This document shows positions 1-9,274 of a stretch of DNA of 61,667 nucleotides, piece by piece. A program made the translations under genes and the position numbers. The stretch covers positions 1 to 61,667 of the forward strand of contig DLCH01000003.1 of assembly GCA_002480525.1 (NCBI GenBank), given 5' to 3'. The notes beneath the pieces were generated by a model, which worked only from the letters and a program-made list of their open reading frames with translations, did not search any database and was not told where the DNA came from. Source of the stretch: Gammaproteobacteria bacterium UBA7803. Lineage in GTDB: Bacteria > Pseudomonadota > Gammaproteobacteria > Pseudomonadales > Azotimanducaceae. Positions within the stretch are counted from its first letter, which is position 1. Each line of letters opens with the position of its first letter.

Positions 1-38
1 GGGGGCCGCTCCTGCGGGGGTGGGGCGGTTCGAACGGG

Positions 39-63
39 ATCGCGGCCGGGAGGCCGCTCCTAC
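39..63 (-). repeat. REP-like palindromic element
   Basis: On the minus strand this 25-base unit reads GTAGGAG, then the hairpin GCGGCC-TCCC-GGCCGC (sharing the G of the leader), then GAT. The same design recurs at 124-148, 184-208, 52438-52503 and 61543-61625. A fragment of another copy (GCAGGAGCGGCC on the minus strand) lies at 4-15, and a second fragment with only the ATCGCGGCC end is at 87-95. The 5' GTAG tetranucleotide next to an imperfect hairpin is the hallmark of REP sequences mobilised by RAYT transposases; that assignment is by resemblance. The element lies in the non-coding stretch downstream of asnS. Confidence 0.8.
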
Positions 64-123
64 GGGAGTGGGGTGGCCCGAGCGGGATCGCGGCCCCGCC
101 GCGCCGGCCATCCCAACGCCACT

Positions 124-148
124 GTAGGAGCGGCCTCCCGGCCGCGAT
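124..148 (+). repeat. REP-like palindromic element
   Basis: Reads GTAGGAG followed by the stem GCGGCC, loop TCCC, stem GGCCGC and a GAT end. It is the first of the two REPs inside the 60-bp tandem repeat and is oriented opposite to the copy at 39-63, so the two could pair as a larger cruciform. Confidence 0.8.
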
Positions 149-183
149 GCCCGCCCCGCCGCGCCGGCCATCCCCCCGTCACC

Positions 184-208
184 GTGGGAGCGATCTCCAG
201 ATCGCGAT
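184..208 (+). repeat. REP-like palindromic element, AT stem variant
   Basis: Reads GTGGGAG, then stem GCGATC, loop TCCA, stem GATCGC, then GAT. Compared with its neighbour, both sides of the stem have changed together (GCGGCC to GCGATC and GGCCGC to GATCGC), so pairing is preserved. It lies 22 bases beyond the asnS stop codon, where it could stabilise the 3' end of the mRNA. Confidence 0.8.
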
Positions 209-229
209 GCCGGGGCCGCCGCCACGATC

Positions 230-1615
<1,386 letters not shown>

Positions 1616-1746
1616 GATCTGCTTCGCATCGACTGCTGGTTGGCGGGAGAAGCGGCATGATAATGGAATCGTCCCCGCCTGTGCCGGGGCGGGGGCCGTC
1701 CCCGGGGGCGGATGACGGCAGATCGCCGCTGTGGTACACAGGGGGC

Positions 1747-2538
1747 ATGCAGAAGGCGGTCCTCATCGCTGTGGTGGTGATTGCGGTGGCCATCATCGGC
1801 TGGGCGCTCTGGCCCGCCGGGTCGACCCCGCCCCCGGACGTGTCGCCGGTGGAGGCGGTTCCCACGCCGGATCTCGAGGCCCCCGAGCCGCTCGACCCGA
1901 CCCCGGTCGACGCGCCGGAAGCGGTCGCCGAGCCGCCGCCTGCGGTCGAGCCCGAGGTGGCGCTGCCGCCCCTGGCCGAGAGCGACCCGTTCGTGCGGGA
2001 ACGGCTCGAGCCGATGAGCCTGCCGGAGCCCTGGCTCGAGCAGGGCGACTACGTCCGCCGCCTCGCCGTGGTCGCCGAGAACGCCACCCGGGGCACCTAT
2101 CCCCGCCGGCAGCTCGAATTCCTCGCCCCCGAAGGTCCGTTCAAAGTGGTCGAGCGTGGCGAAGCCCTGTACGTCGATCCGGTGAGCTACGACCGCTACG
2201 ACCGCTACGTCGAGGTGCTGGAAGGCATCGACCCCGGCGAGCTCGCCGGGCTGATCGAGACCATCGAGCCGCTGCTGGCGGCGGCGCTGGGCGAGCTCGG
2301 CGTGGAGGCGCCGGCGGATCAGGTCTTCGACACGGCCCTAGCCGAGGTCATGGCCGTGCCGGTGCTGTCCGGCGACGTCGAGCTGGTTCAGCCCAACGTC
2401 ATGTACCACTACGCCGATCCGGACCTCGAGGCCCTGTCGCCGCTGCAGAAGCAGGTGCTGCGGATGGGGCCCGACAACGTGCGCCGCCTGCAGGACCACC
2501 TGCGCGAGGTGGCCGGCGCCCTCGAGCTGGCGCCCTGA
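1747..2538 (+). CDS. DUF3014 family membrane-anchored protein
   Basis: A 263-residue protein of unknown function. Residues 3-23 (KAVLIAVVVIAVAIIGWALW) form one transmembrane helix. A proline- and acid-rich linker follows to about residue 75, then a soluble domain beginning SDPFVRERL that matches the DUF3014 pattern. The predicted topology is inner-membrane anchor with a periplasmic domain. An in-frame ORF extends upstream to 1657, but its extra residues are low-complexity and the GGGGGC just before the 1747 ATG, directly preceding the membrane helix, favours this start. It is divergent from asnS with about 130 bases between them. Confidence 0.8.
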   Translation: MQKAVLIAVVVIAVAIIGWALWPAGSTPPPDVSPVEAVPTPDLEAPEPLDPTPVDAPEAVAEPPPAVEPEVALPPLAESDPFVRERLEPMSLPEPWLEQGDYVRRLAVVAENATRGTYPRRQLEFLAPEGPFKVVERGEALYVDPVSYDRYDRYVEVLEGIDPGELAGLIETIEPLLAAALGELGVEAPADQVFDTALAEVMAVPVLSGDVELVQPNVMYHYADPDLEALSPLQKQVLRMGPDNVRRLQDHLREVAGALELAP

Positions 2539-2556
2539 CCGGCGCCGGCGCCCCCG

Positions 2557-3780
2557 TCACTCGCCGTCGACGTCCGCCGGGCCTTCCCGGCCTCTGCGGA
2601 TCGCGTCCAGGTCCAGGGTCGCCTTGAAGGGCGTGCGGGTCTCGACGTAGTCGATCTCCTCCGCCACGTGGCGGCGTTCCCGCTCCAGAAAGTCGGCTAC
2701 GGCCCGGCGGAAGCCGGGGTCGCCGATCCAGTGGGCGCTGTAGGTGGCCTCCGGCAGGTAGCCGCGGGCGACCTTGTGGCCGCCCTGGGCCCCGGCCTCC
2801 ACCTTCTTCAAGCCGCGATGGATGGCGAACTCGATGGCCTGGTAGTAGCAGGTCTCGAAGTGCAGGAACCGGTGGTCCTCGACGCAGCCCCAGTTGCGGC
2901 CGAACAGGGTGTCGCTGCCGATGAAGTTCAGGGCGCCGGCGATGTAGCGGCCGCCCCGGCGGCACAGCACCAGCAGCACGTCCTCGGCCATGGACTCGCT
3001 GATCATGCTGAAGAAGCGGCGCGTCAGATAGGGTGACCCCCACTTGCGGGAGCCGGTGTCCATGTAGAACTGGTAGAACGCGTCCCAGTGCGCCTCGGTG
3101 AGGTCGTCGCCGGTGACCCACTCGATGTCGATGCCGTCCGCCACCGCGTCGCGCCGCTCCCGGCGCAGGTTCTTGCGCTTCTTCGACGACAGATCCGCCA
3201 GAAACTCGTCGAAGCCGGCGTAGCCCGGGTTGTACCAGTGGAACTGCTGGTCCATGCGCTGCAGGTAGCCGAGTTCGCCGGCGAGCCGCCACTGGGCCTC
3301 CGGCATGAAGGTGATGTGCAGGGAGGAGACCTCGATCTGCTCCGCCGCCCGGGCGCAGGCGGCGAGCAGCGCCCGTTCCGTGTCGGGGCTGCGGTCCCGG
3401 GCGAGCAGGCGCCGCCCGGTGGCCGGCGTGAACGGCACGCTGGCCTGCAGCTTCGGGTAGTACTGGCCTCCGGCGCGATGCCAGGCGTCGGCCCAGGCGT
3501 AGTCGAACACGTACTCGCCCTGGGAGTGGCCCTTCAGGTACAGAGGCACCACGCCGCGCACGTCGCCGCCGGCGGTCTCCAGCACCAGGTGGAACGGCTG
3601 CCAGCCGGTCCGTGCGACGGCGCTGCCGCTGGCCTCCAGCGCCAGCAGGAACTCGTGGCGCAGGAACGGATTGCGCGGCGCCCCGGCCGGGTTCGCGCAG
3701 GCGTTCCAGACTGCCGGGTCGATCTCGTCGATGCCCTGCACGGTGCGCGCCTGCAGGACGGCGGTGTGGTCGTCGGTCAT
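2557..3780 (-). CDS. DUF482 / FemAB-GNAT-like acyltransferase
   Basis: A 407-residue cytoplasmic protein of the PF04339 (DUF482, peptidogalycan biosynthesis/recognition) family, related in fold to FemAB and GNAT transferases. Visible family marks are HEFLLALE near residue 45, the YPKLQASVPFTPATG segment, LSSKKRKNLRRERR near residue 200 and the FETCYYQAIEFAI...GAQGGHKVARGYLP block near residue 310. The substrate is not known for this family. The start lies 4 bases downstream of the flavodoxin-like gene stop, so the two are probably co-transcribed. Confidence 0.85.
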   Translation of the reverse strand: MTDDHTAVLQARTVQGIDEIDPAVWNACANPAGAPRNPFLRHEFLLALEASGSAVARTGWQPFHLVLETAGGDVRGVVPLYLKGHSQGEYVFDYAWADAWHRAGGQYYPKLQASVPFTPATGRRLLARDRSPDTERALLAACARAAEQIEVSSLHITFMPEAQWRLAGELGYLQRMDQQFHWYNPGYAGFDEFLADLSSKKRKNLRRERRDAVADGIDIEWVTGDDLTEAHWDAFYQFYMDTGSRKWGSPYLTRRFFSMISESMAEDVLLVLCRRGGRYIAGALNFIGSDTLFGRNWGCVEDHRFLHFETCYYQAIEFAIHRGLKKVEAGAQGGHKVARGYLPEATYSAHWIGDPGFRRAVADFLERERRHVAEEIDYVETRTPFKATLDLDAIRRGREGPADVDGE

Positions 3781-3784
3781 GGGT

Positions 3785-4246
3785 TCAGTAGATTCCGGCC
3801 TCGAGCCCGGCGGCCAGCGCCATGCCGAGCTCGCGACACTGTTGCAGATGGTGGTCGTCGATGCGGCCCCGGGCGATGACCGGTTCCTGGACCTCCTCGA
3901 AGGGATAGCCGTTGACGATGCGCCGCAGGGCGCGCAGCGCCCCGGTGCCGTCGTTGCCCGCCGCGACGAAGATGCCGCAGGGCAGCGGCTGCAGCTTGCC
4001 CTCGACCTCGTAGAAGGTCCGGTCCAGGAAGTCCTTCATGGCGCCGGACATGTAGCCCAGGTTCTCCGGCGTGCCCAGCAGCAGGCCGTGAGCCCACAGC
4101 AGGTCCGCCGGGCCCGCCCGGGCGGCGGTCAGGAAGCGCACGTCCACGCCGGTCACGTCCTCGCAGGTCGCCCCGGCGAGGGCGGCATCGGCGAGGCGGC
4201 CGGTGTTGCCGGTCTTGGTGTGGTAGACGATGAGCAGGTGCTTCAC
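3785..4246 (-). CDS. Flavodoxin-fold NAD(P)H oxidoreductase-like protein
   Basis: A 153-residue flavodoxin-like protein. The N-terminal strand followed by YHTKTGNTGRLADA is the FMN phosphate-binding loop, and LLGTPENLGYMSGAMKDFLDR resembles the flavin-contacting region of WrbA/NADPH-dependent FMN reductase relatives. I chose the GTG at 4246 because the flavodoxin fold starts immediately after it. A TTG at 4285 would add 13 unlikely residues. It is divergent from threonine ammonia-lyase and is followed within 4 bases by the DUF482 gene. It probably transfers electrons in the cytosol; the partner is unknown. Confidence 0.8.
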   Translation of the reverse strand: MKHLLIVYHTKTGNTGRLADAALAGATCEDVTGVDVRFLTAARAGPADLLWAHGLLLGTPENLGYMSGAMKDFLDRTFYEVEGKLQPLPCGIFVAAGNDGTGALRALRRIVNGYPFEEVQEPVIARGRIDDHHLQQCRELGMALAAGLEAGIY

Positions 4247-4316
4247 GGAAACGGCGCTGGCCCGGGTCCTGGTCGCTCGGGACAATGTGCGGACACAACG
4301 GCCAAAAGTCTACAGA

Positions 4317-5528
4317 ATGACCGCCATGGACATCGCCGACATCCGAGCGGCCCGGGAGCGCATCGCCGGGCAGGTAGCCGTGACCCCGGTGGCGCACAGC
4401 GTCACCCTGTCCCGGCTCACCGGCGCCGAGGTTTCGCTCAAGTTCGAGAACCTGCAGTTCACCTCGTCCTTCAAGGAGCGCGGCGCCCTCAACTGCCTGC
4501 TGTGCCTGACCGAGGCGGAGCGGGCGCGGGGCGTCATCGCCATGTCGGCCGGCAACCATGCCCAGGCCCTGGCCTATCACGGCCAGCGGCTCGGTGTCCC
4601 CACCACCATCGTCATGCCGCGCTTCACGCCCAACGCCAAGGTGGCCCAGACCCGGGTGTTCCAGGCCGAGGTGATACTGCACGGCAACGTGTTCGACGAA
4701 GCGCGCCAGTTCACCTTCGACCTCGCCGCGGAGCGGGATCTCACCCTGGTGCATCCCTACGACGATCCCCGAGTGATCGCGGGGCAGGGCACCCTCGGGC
4801 TCGAGCTGCTCGAGCAGTGCCCGGACATGGACGTGGTGGTGGTCCCGGTCGGGGGCGGCGGGCTGATCGGCGGCGTGTCGAGCGCGGTCAAGGCGCTGCG
4901 GCCCGAGGTGCGCGTGGTCGGCGTGCAGGTGGAGCGCTTCGCCGCCGCCTACAACGCCTACCACCGCCTGCCGGACGCGCCCGGGGCGCCCGGCACCGTC
5001 GCCGAGGGCATCGCCGTGAAATCCCCGGGGGCGAACACGCTGCCGCTCATCGAGCGCCACGTCGACGACATGCTGCTGGTCAGCGAAGAGCAGGTGGAGC
5101 AGGCCATCTTCTCGCTCACCGAGATCGAGAAGACCGTGGTCGAGGGCGCCGGCGCTGCCTCCCTGGCCGCCCTGTACGCCCATCGCCGGGTGTTCGAGGG
5201 GCAGCGCGTCGTGCTGATCCTGTCCGGCGGCAACATCGACATGATGATGCTGTCCTCGGTGCTGCAGCGGGGCATGGTGCGGACCCGGCGCCTGGTGCGC
5301 CTCAAGGTCGAGATTCCCGACGTGCCGGGCGCGCTGGCCGACATCACCCGGGTGCTGGCGGAGCTCGACAGCAACATCATGGAGATCGAGCACCAGCGGG
5401 CCTTCGCCGGCTCGTCGGTGCGGTCCACGGTGGTCGAGCTGGTGCTGCAGATGCGCGGCGAGGAGCAGGTCGACCAGGTGCTGGCGGCGCTGTCGGCCCA
5501 GGGCTACGAGGCCAGCCTGCCGAGTTGA
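4317..5528 (+). CDS. Threonine ammonia-lyase with ACT domain
   Basis: A 403-residue PLP enzyme that converts L-threonine to 2-oxobutanoate and ammonia. The PLP lysine is in SSFKERGA (about residue 58), the phosphate-binding glycine loop is PVGGGGLIGG near residue 182, and the C-terminal region from about residue 328 (VRLKVEIPDVPGALADITRVL) is a single ACT domain. That architecture fits the IlvA/TdcB-related short form with one ACT domain, where the ACT domain senses amino acids. Serine dehydration is an alternative activity. The ATG at 4317 is in frame, and longer upstream starts would run into the divergent gene. Confidence 0.92.
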   Translation: MTAMDIADIRAARERIAGQVAVTPVAHSVTLSRLTGAEVSLKFENLQFTSSFKERGALNCLLCLTEAERARGVIAMSAGNHAQALAYHGQRLGVPTTIVMPRFTPNAKVAQTRVFQAEVILHGNVFDEARQFTFDLAAERDLTLVHPYDDPRVIAGQGTLGLELLEQCPDMDVVVVPVGGGGLIGGVSSAVKALRPEVRVVGVQVERFAAAYNAYHRLPDAPGAPGTVAEGIAVKSPGANTLPLIERHVDDMLLVSEEQVEQAIFSLTEIEKTVVEGAGAASLAALYAHRRVFEGQRVVLILSGGNIDMMMLSSVLQRGMVRTRRLVRLKVEIPDVPGALADITRVLAELDSNIMEIEHQRAFAGSSVRSTVVELVLQMRGEEQVDQVLAALSAQGYEASLPS

Positions 5529-5618
5529 CCCGGGTCGTGTCCGCCGGAGGGCTGGGCGTTCCGGTGCAGCCAGGGTGTGCAATGTTGGCGGTGCTCACAT
5601 CGATTGGGTAAGCTCAGT

Positions 5619-6272
5619 ATGGTGAACGCACGATCAACATCCCGTGACAGCCGGGGCTACCACCATGGCGATTTGCGCGAGACCCTCATGCAGACCGCGC
5701 TGGCCAGCATCGAGGCCCACGGCACGGAGCAGCTCAGCCTGCGGGCGCTGGCCCGGGCGGCCGGGGTCTCCGCCACGGCGCCCTACCGCCACTTTCCGTC
5801 GAAGCGCTGCCTGCTGGCGGCGTTGATCACGCGTGGCTTCCAGCGGCTGGAGCAGAGCGTGCGCCGCGCCAGCGATGACGCCGGGCCGGACCCGGGGGAG
5901 CGGCTGCTGGCCGCCGGCGTCGGCTACGTCGAGTTCGCCCTGGCCAATCCCACCCTCTACCACCTGATGTTCAGCACCGTCATCGAGGACTTCTCCGAGT
6001 ACGCCGACCTGCAGGCCGCCTCCGAGGCCGCCTACGCGGTGGTTCTGGGCATCATCGAGGACGTGCTGGCGCGGCCCGGCGCGCCGGATCTGCCGGTGAG
6101 CGAAGCCGGCGGGGTGTGCTGGGCCGCCGTCCACGGCGTGTCGTCCCTGTTGCTGTTCGGCCGGGACCGGGTGCAGGACCGGGGCGACCGCTCGCCGCTG
6201 ACCTCCATCACCCTCATCGAGCGGGACCCGGCGGCGGTGCTGCGGCGGCTGCTGGAAGGGCTGATCGACTGA
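5619..6272 (+). CDS. TetR/AcrR family transcriptional regulator
   Basis: A 217-residue DNA-binding repressor type. The N-terminal HTH is clear: GYHHGDLRETLMQTALASI, then LSLRALARAAGVSATAPYRHF and a FPSKRCLLAAL helix. The C-terminal domain (YVEFALANPTLYHLMFS, WAAVHGVSSLLLFGR) matches the WHG/TetR_C_33 type of ligand-binding region. The ligand is unknown. It converges on the crotonase gene. A perfect 7-bp-arm palindrome lies 12 bases downstream of its stop codon. Confidence 0.88.
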   Translation: MVNARSTSRDSRGYHHGDLRETLMQTALASIEAHGTEQLSLRALARAAGVSATAPYRHFPSKRCLLAALITRGFQRLEQSVRRASDDAGPDPGERLLAAGVGYVEFALANPTLYHLMFSTVIEDFSEYADLQAASEAAYAVVLGIIEDVLARPGAPDLPVSEAGGVCWAAVHGVSSLLLFGRDRVQDRGDRSPLTSITLIERDPAAVLRRLLEGLID

Positions 6273-6283
6273 GGCGGCCTGTG

Positions 6284-6298
6284 TTCCGAATTTCGGAA
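6284..6298. repeat. Perfect short palindrome between convergent genes
   Basis: TTCCGAA-T-TTCGGAA followed by AA, inside a short AT-rich stretch (6280-6325) between the convergent tetR-type and crotonase genes. It could be a weak transcription terminator or a protein-binding site. There is no long T-tract. Confidence 0.4.
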
Positions 6299-6368
6299 AA
6301 GGCGTAATTTACGAAATTTCCTCCCCGTGCCGGTGGACCATCCGGACCCGGCGGCGGCGCCCTGCCGG

Positions 6369-7160
6369 TCACAGGTCCGAAAAGTCGCCGTGGCGCCCGG
6401 CGCCCGCGGCGAACCGGCTGGCGCCCGCGCGGGTCTCGCCGGAGCGGATCACCGCCAGGCCCAGCCGGGTCTCTTCCGCCAGGGCGTCGGCTTCGCCGAG
6501 GCCCCACTGAGCCAGCGCCGCCTGCCGGTCGCTGCGCAGGCAGCCCCGGGGAAAGGCGGCGAGCCGGTGTGCCAGCTTCAGGGCCCCCGCCAGCGCGCCG
6601 CTGGGATCCGTGAGCCGGTTGGCCAGCCCCATCGCCGCCGCCTCGTCGCCGCTCACGCCCCGGCCGGTGAGAATGAGGTCCATGGCGTGGCTGTGGCCGA
6701 TCAGCCGGGGCAGGCGCAACGTGCCGCCGTCCACCAGAGGCACGCCCCAGCGGCGGCAGTACACGCCGAACACCGCGTCCCGGGCGGCGACCCGCAGATC
6801 GCACCACAGCGCGAGCTCCAGGCCGCCGGCCACGGCGTGGCCTTCCACGGCGGCGATCACCGGCTTGCCGAGGGTCATGTGGGTCGGGCCCATGGGTCCG
6901 TCGCCGTCGACCTCGACGCGGTTGCCGCGCCCGGCGGCCACCGCCTTCAGGTCGGCGCCGGCGCAGAAGGTGCCGCCGGCGCCGGTGAGAATCGCCACCG
7001 ACGCCTCGCCGTCGGCGTCGAACGCCCGGAACGCGTCCGCCAGCGCCGCGGCGGTGGGGCCGTCGACGGCGTTGCGCACCGCCGGGCGGTCGATGGTCAC
7101 CACCAGAACCGGCCCGTCCCGGGTGGTCCGCACGGTGGGCTGGTCGGTCGGGTCTGCCAT
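6369..7160 (-). CDS. Enoyl-CoA hydratase/isomerase (crotonase) family protein
   Basis: A 263-residue crotonase-fold protein. The oxyanion-hole segments are GTFCAGADLKAV (near residue 63) and the VEGHAVAGGLELALWCDLRVA block. The first catalytic glutamate of hydratases is kept (GLELA), but the second, normally in FGQPE, is replaced: the aligned stretch is FGVYCRRWG, so a cysteine sits in its place. Hydration of enoyl-CoA is therefore doubtful and another crotonase reaction is possible. Start: ATG at 7160, preceded by CAGGAGCGTCCC. It is divergent from the CMD-SDR pair, separated by about 70 bases that contain a TATATT box at 7192-7197. Confidence 0.85.
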   Translation of the reverse strand: MADPTDQPTVRTTRDGPVLVVTIDRPAVRNAVDGPTAAALADAFRAFDADGEASVAILTGAGGTFCAGADLKAVAAGRGNRVEVDGDGPMGPTHMTLGKPVIAAVEGHAVAGGLELALWCDLRVAARDAVFGVYCRRWGVPLVDGGTLRLPRLIGHSHAMDLILTGRGVSGDEAAAMGLANRLTDPSGALAGALKLAHRLAAFPRGCLRSDRQAALAQWGLGEADALAEETRLGLAVIRSGETRAGASRFAAGAGRHGDFSDL

Positions 7161-7233
7161 GGGACGCTCCTGCGGCTGTCGGCTGGCCGTGTATATTAGG
7201 GCTTTCGCAGCGCACCGATCAGGAGGGGGAGAG

Positions 7234-7788
7234 ATGCGACTCGACGAGCCGCGCATTGCGGCGCTTTCCGAAGACGAGTGGAACGAACAGGCGAAGGAGG
7301 TGCTGGCACCCTTCGCGGCACGCGGCCCGGTGTTCAACATCTTCCGCACGCTGGCCAATCATCCGGACCTCATGCGGCGCTGGCTGGTGTTCGCCAACCA
7401 CGTGCTCGGCAAATCCACGCTGGCGGTGCGCGAGCGGGAACTGGTGATCCTGCGCATCGGCTGGCTGTGTCAGTCCGGCTACGAATGGGGGCAGCACGTG
7501 CTGATCGCCCGTCAGGCCGGCATGAGCGACGACGAGATCCGGGCGGCGAAGACCGGGCCGGACACGCCCGGCATCAGCGAGCTCGACCGGCTGCTGCTGC
7601 AGGCCACCGACGAGCTGCACGCCGACGCCCACGTCAGCGACGCCACCTGGCAGGCGCTGTCGGGCCACCTCACCACCCAGCAGCTCATGGACGTGGTGTT
7701 CACGGTGGGCCAGTACAACCTGGTCTCCATGGCGCTCAACAGCTTCGGCGTGCAGCCGGACGAGGGGCTTCCCGGATGGGACGTCTAG
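7234..7788 (+). CDS. Carboxymuconolactone decarboxylase family protein
   Basis: A 184-residue all-helical protein of the CMD/AhpD superfamily. The signature stretch is LVILRIGWLCQSGYEWGQH (about residues 70-88) followed by ARQAGMSDDEI. The peroxidatic CxxC of AhpD is absent: only one cysteine is present in CQSG, so thiol peroxidase activity is unlikely. The real reaction is unknown. A strong ribosome binding site, AGGAGGGGGAGAG, precedes the ATG. The gene overlaps the following SDR gene by 13 bases, which suggests translational coupling. Confidence 0.88.
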   Translation: MRLDEPRIAALSEDEWNEQAKEVLAPFAARGPVFNIFRTLANHPDLMRRWLVFANHVLGKSTLAVRERELVILRIGWLCQSGYEWGQHVLIARQAGMSDDEIRAAKTGPDTPGISELDRLLLQATDELHADAHVSDATWQALSGHLTTQQLMDVVFTVGQYNLVSMALNSFGVQPDEGLPGWDV

Positions 7789-8570
7789 CGGGCCGGATCG
7801 CCGTGGTGGTCGGCGCCGGGCAGACGCCGGGCGCGACCATGGGCAACGGCAGGGCCACTGCGCTGCGCTTCGCCGAGGAGGGCGCCACGGTGCTGGCGGT
7901 GGACCGGGACGGCGCCTCCGCCGAGCAGACCCTGGCACTGGCCCGTGAGCGGGGCGGCGACGGCAGCGTCTGCGAGGCGGACATCACCCGGGAGGCCGAT
8001 GCCGCCCGCATCGTCGCCACCTGTCTCGAGCGCTACGGCCGGCTGGACGTGCTGCACAACAACGTCGGCATCGGCGCCGGCGACCGCGGTCCCACCCAGA
8101 TGACCGAGGACGTCTGGGATCGGATCTTCGCCACCAACCTCAAGGGCATCATGCTGGTGTGCAAGCACGCGCTGCCGCCGATGCGCGAGCAGGGCGCCGG
8201 GGTGATCACCAACATCTCGTCGGTGGCCGCGGTCTGCGCCGTCGGCATCGTCGCCTACAAGTCGTCCAAGGCCGCGCTCAACGCCTACACCCACAGCCTG
8301 GCCACCGGCAACGCCCGCTACGGGATTCGCGCCAACGTGATCATGCCGGGGCTGATGAACACGCCCATGGCCATCGAAGGCTACGTGGCCGCCGGCCACG
8401 ACCGGGACACGCTGATCGCCTCCCGCGATGCCCAGGTCCCGCTCGGCGGGCGCATGGGCGACGCCTGGGACGTGGCCAATGCGGCCCTGTTCCTGGCGTC
8501 CGACGAAGCCCGCTTCATCACCGGCGTGTGCCTGCCCGTGGACGGCGGCCAGTCGGCGCGGATCGGTTGA
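7776..8570 (+). CDS. SDR family NAD(P)-dependent oxidoreductase
   Basis: A 264-residue classical short-chain dehydrogenase. The dinucleotide-binding region begins VVVGAGQTPGATMGNGRATA, with an insertion in the usual TGxxxGxG loop. HNNVGIG corresponds to the NNAG motif, ISSVAA supplies the catalytic serine and AYKSSKAAL supplies the YxxxK pair. The C-terminal ITGVCLPVDGG is typical. The substrate is unknown. It is co-transcribed with the overlapping CMD-family gene. Confidence 0.9.
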   Translation: MGRLAGRIAVVVGAGQTPGATMGNGRATALRFAEEGATVLAVDRDGASAEQTLALARERGGDGSVCEADITREADAARIVATCLERYGRLDVLHNNVGIGAGDRGPTQMTEDVWDRIFATNLKGIMLVCKHALPPMREQGAGVITNISSVAAVCAVGIVAYKSSKAALNAYTHSLATGNARYGIRANVIMPGLMNTPMAIEGYVAAGHDRDTLIASRDAQVPLGGRMGDAWDVANAALFLASDEARFITGVCLPVDGGQSARIG

Positions 8571-8800
8571 GCTGTCGTCGATGGAAGCGGCGACATCAGT
8601 CAGGTTTTTTGACTTAATGCCCGTCTGGGCAGGCTGTATGACTGAATCTTGTGTATTTCCGTAGCCATGTGTCACCGTGTGTAACAAACGGTTGACTGGC
8701 ACCAGCCGATTGCAGACTATTGGGCTGCAATCATTGTACTGAAACACGTTCTGGCAGATTGTTTGGCAGTTCGTTTTAGGCAGATGGTCGAGGCGACACT
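8571..8800 (+). promoter_or_regulatory. Intergenic promoter region with inverted repeat
   Basis: This 230-base gap is less GC-rich than its surroundings and has no ORF of note. A sigma70-like pair is visible: TTGACT at 8692-8697, a 17-base spacer and GACTAT at 8715-8720. An inverted repeat, GATTGCAG (8708-8715) and CTGCAATC (8725-8732), overlaps the -10 box and would suit a repressor operator for the membrane-protein/CoA-lyase unit that follows. The -35 is good and the -10 is weak, so the promoter is a suggestion. Confidence 0.45.
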
Positions 8801-9265
8801 ATGGCGAGCAACGGCATCCGACTGACCCGGGGCCTGCAGATCTTCCACGGTCTGGTGGGGACGACCTTCGCGGTGCTGGCACTGCTCCACGTACCGCATC
8901 CGAGTCCCTGGCTCTGGGCACCCTACGCCGCCGGTTCCGTCCTCGCCTTCCTGACGCTGGTTCCCAACCTCAGCATCTTCGCCTCCCGCATCCTCGCCAT
9001 TGCCGCCACCGCGCTGATGTTCTTCTTCTTCGCCGGGTTCTTCACCGAGGTGCCCCGTCTGGCGTCCGACTGGTATCAGAGCCAGGAGGGCTGGTCCGCG
9101 GTCGCGCGGCTGCTCGGCGCGTTCACGCTCATTCCCGTGCTGTCCGACTACAGCTGCCGGTGCAAGGCCGAATGCCGGGAGGCCCGTTCCGGCCGGCACG
9201 CCGGCGGCATGCGCGGCCACGGTTTCTTCACCGCTCCGGATCACGTCCGCCCCCGCAGTTCCTGA
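8801..9265 (+). CDS. Hypothetical multi-pass membrane protein
   Basis: A 154-residue protein I do not recognise. It has three to four hydrophobic segments (about residues 12-32, 38-56, 62-82 and a weaker one near 100-115), followed by a hydrophilic tail with SCRCKAEC and a basic, glycine-rich end. It is likely in the inner membrane. The stop is 9 bases before the CoA-ester lyase start, so the two probably share a transcript from the promoter region upstream. Confidence 0.65.
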   Translation: MASNGIRLTRGLQIFHGLVGTTFAVLALLHVPHPSPWLWAPYAAGSVLAFLTLVPNLSIFASRILAIAATALMFFFFAGFFTEVPRLASDWYQSQEGWSAVARLLGAFTLIPVLSDYSCRCKAECREARSGRHAGGMRGHGFFTAPDHVRPRSS

Positions 9266-9274
9266 CCCCCGCCG

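Larger units (their letters stand above)
93..212. repeat. Two tandem 60-bp units carrying REP-like hairpins
   Basis: Positions 93-152 and 153-212 align end to end with exact 60-base periodicity. Both begin with GCCCCGCCGCGCCGGCCATC and both contain one REP-like hairpin (124-148 and 184-208). The second hairpin has a different but still fully paired stem. This looks like local duplication of a REP plus its spacer. No gene is visible in bases 1-229. Confidence 0.8.

Noticed and set aside
24..50. GGTTCGAAC resembling a tRNA T-loop
   Set aside because: No acceptor, D or anticodon stems surround it and the flanking bases belong to a REP-like hairpin.
7234..7788. AhpD-type alkyl hydroperoxidase
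   Set aside because: The CxxC peroxidatic pair is not present; only one cysteine occurs in the family motif.
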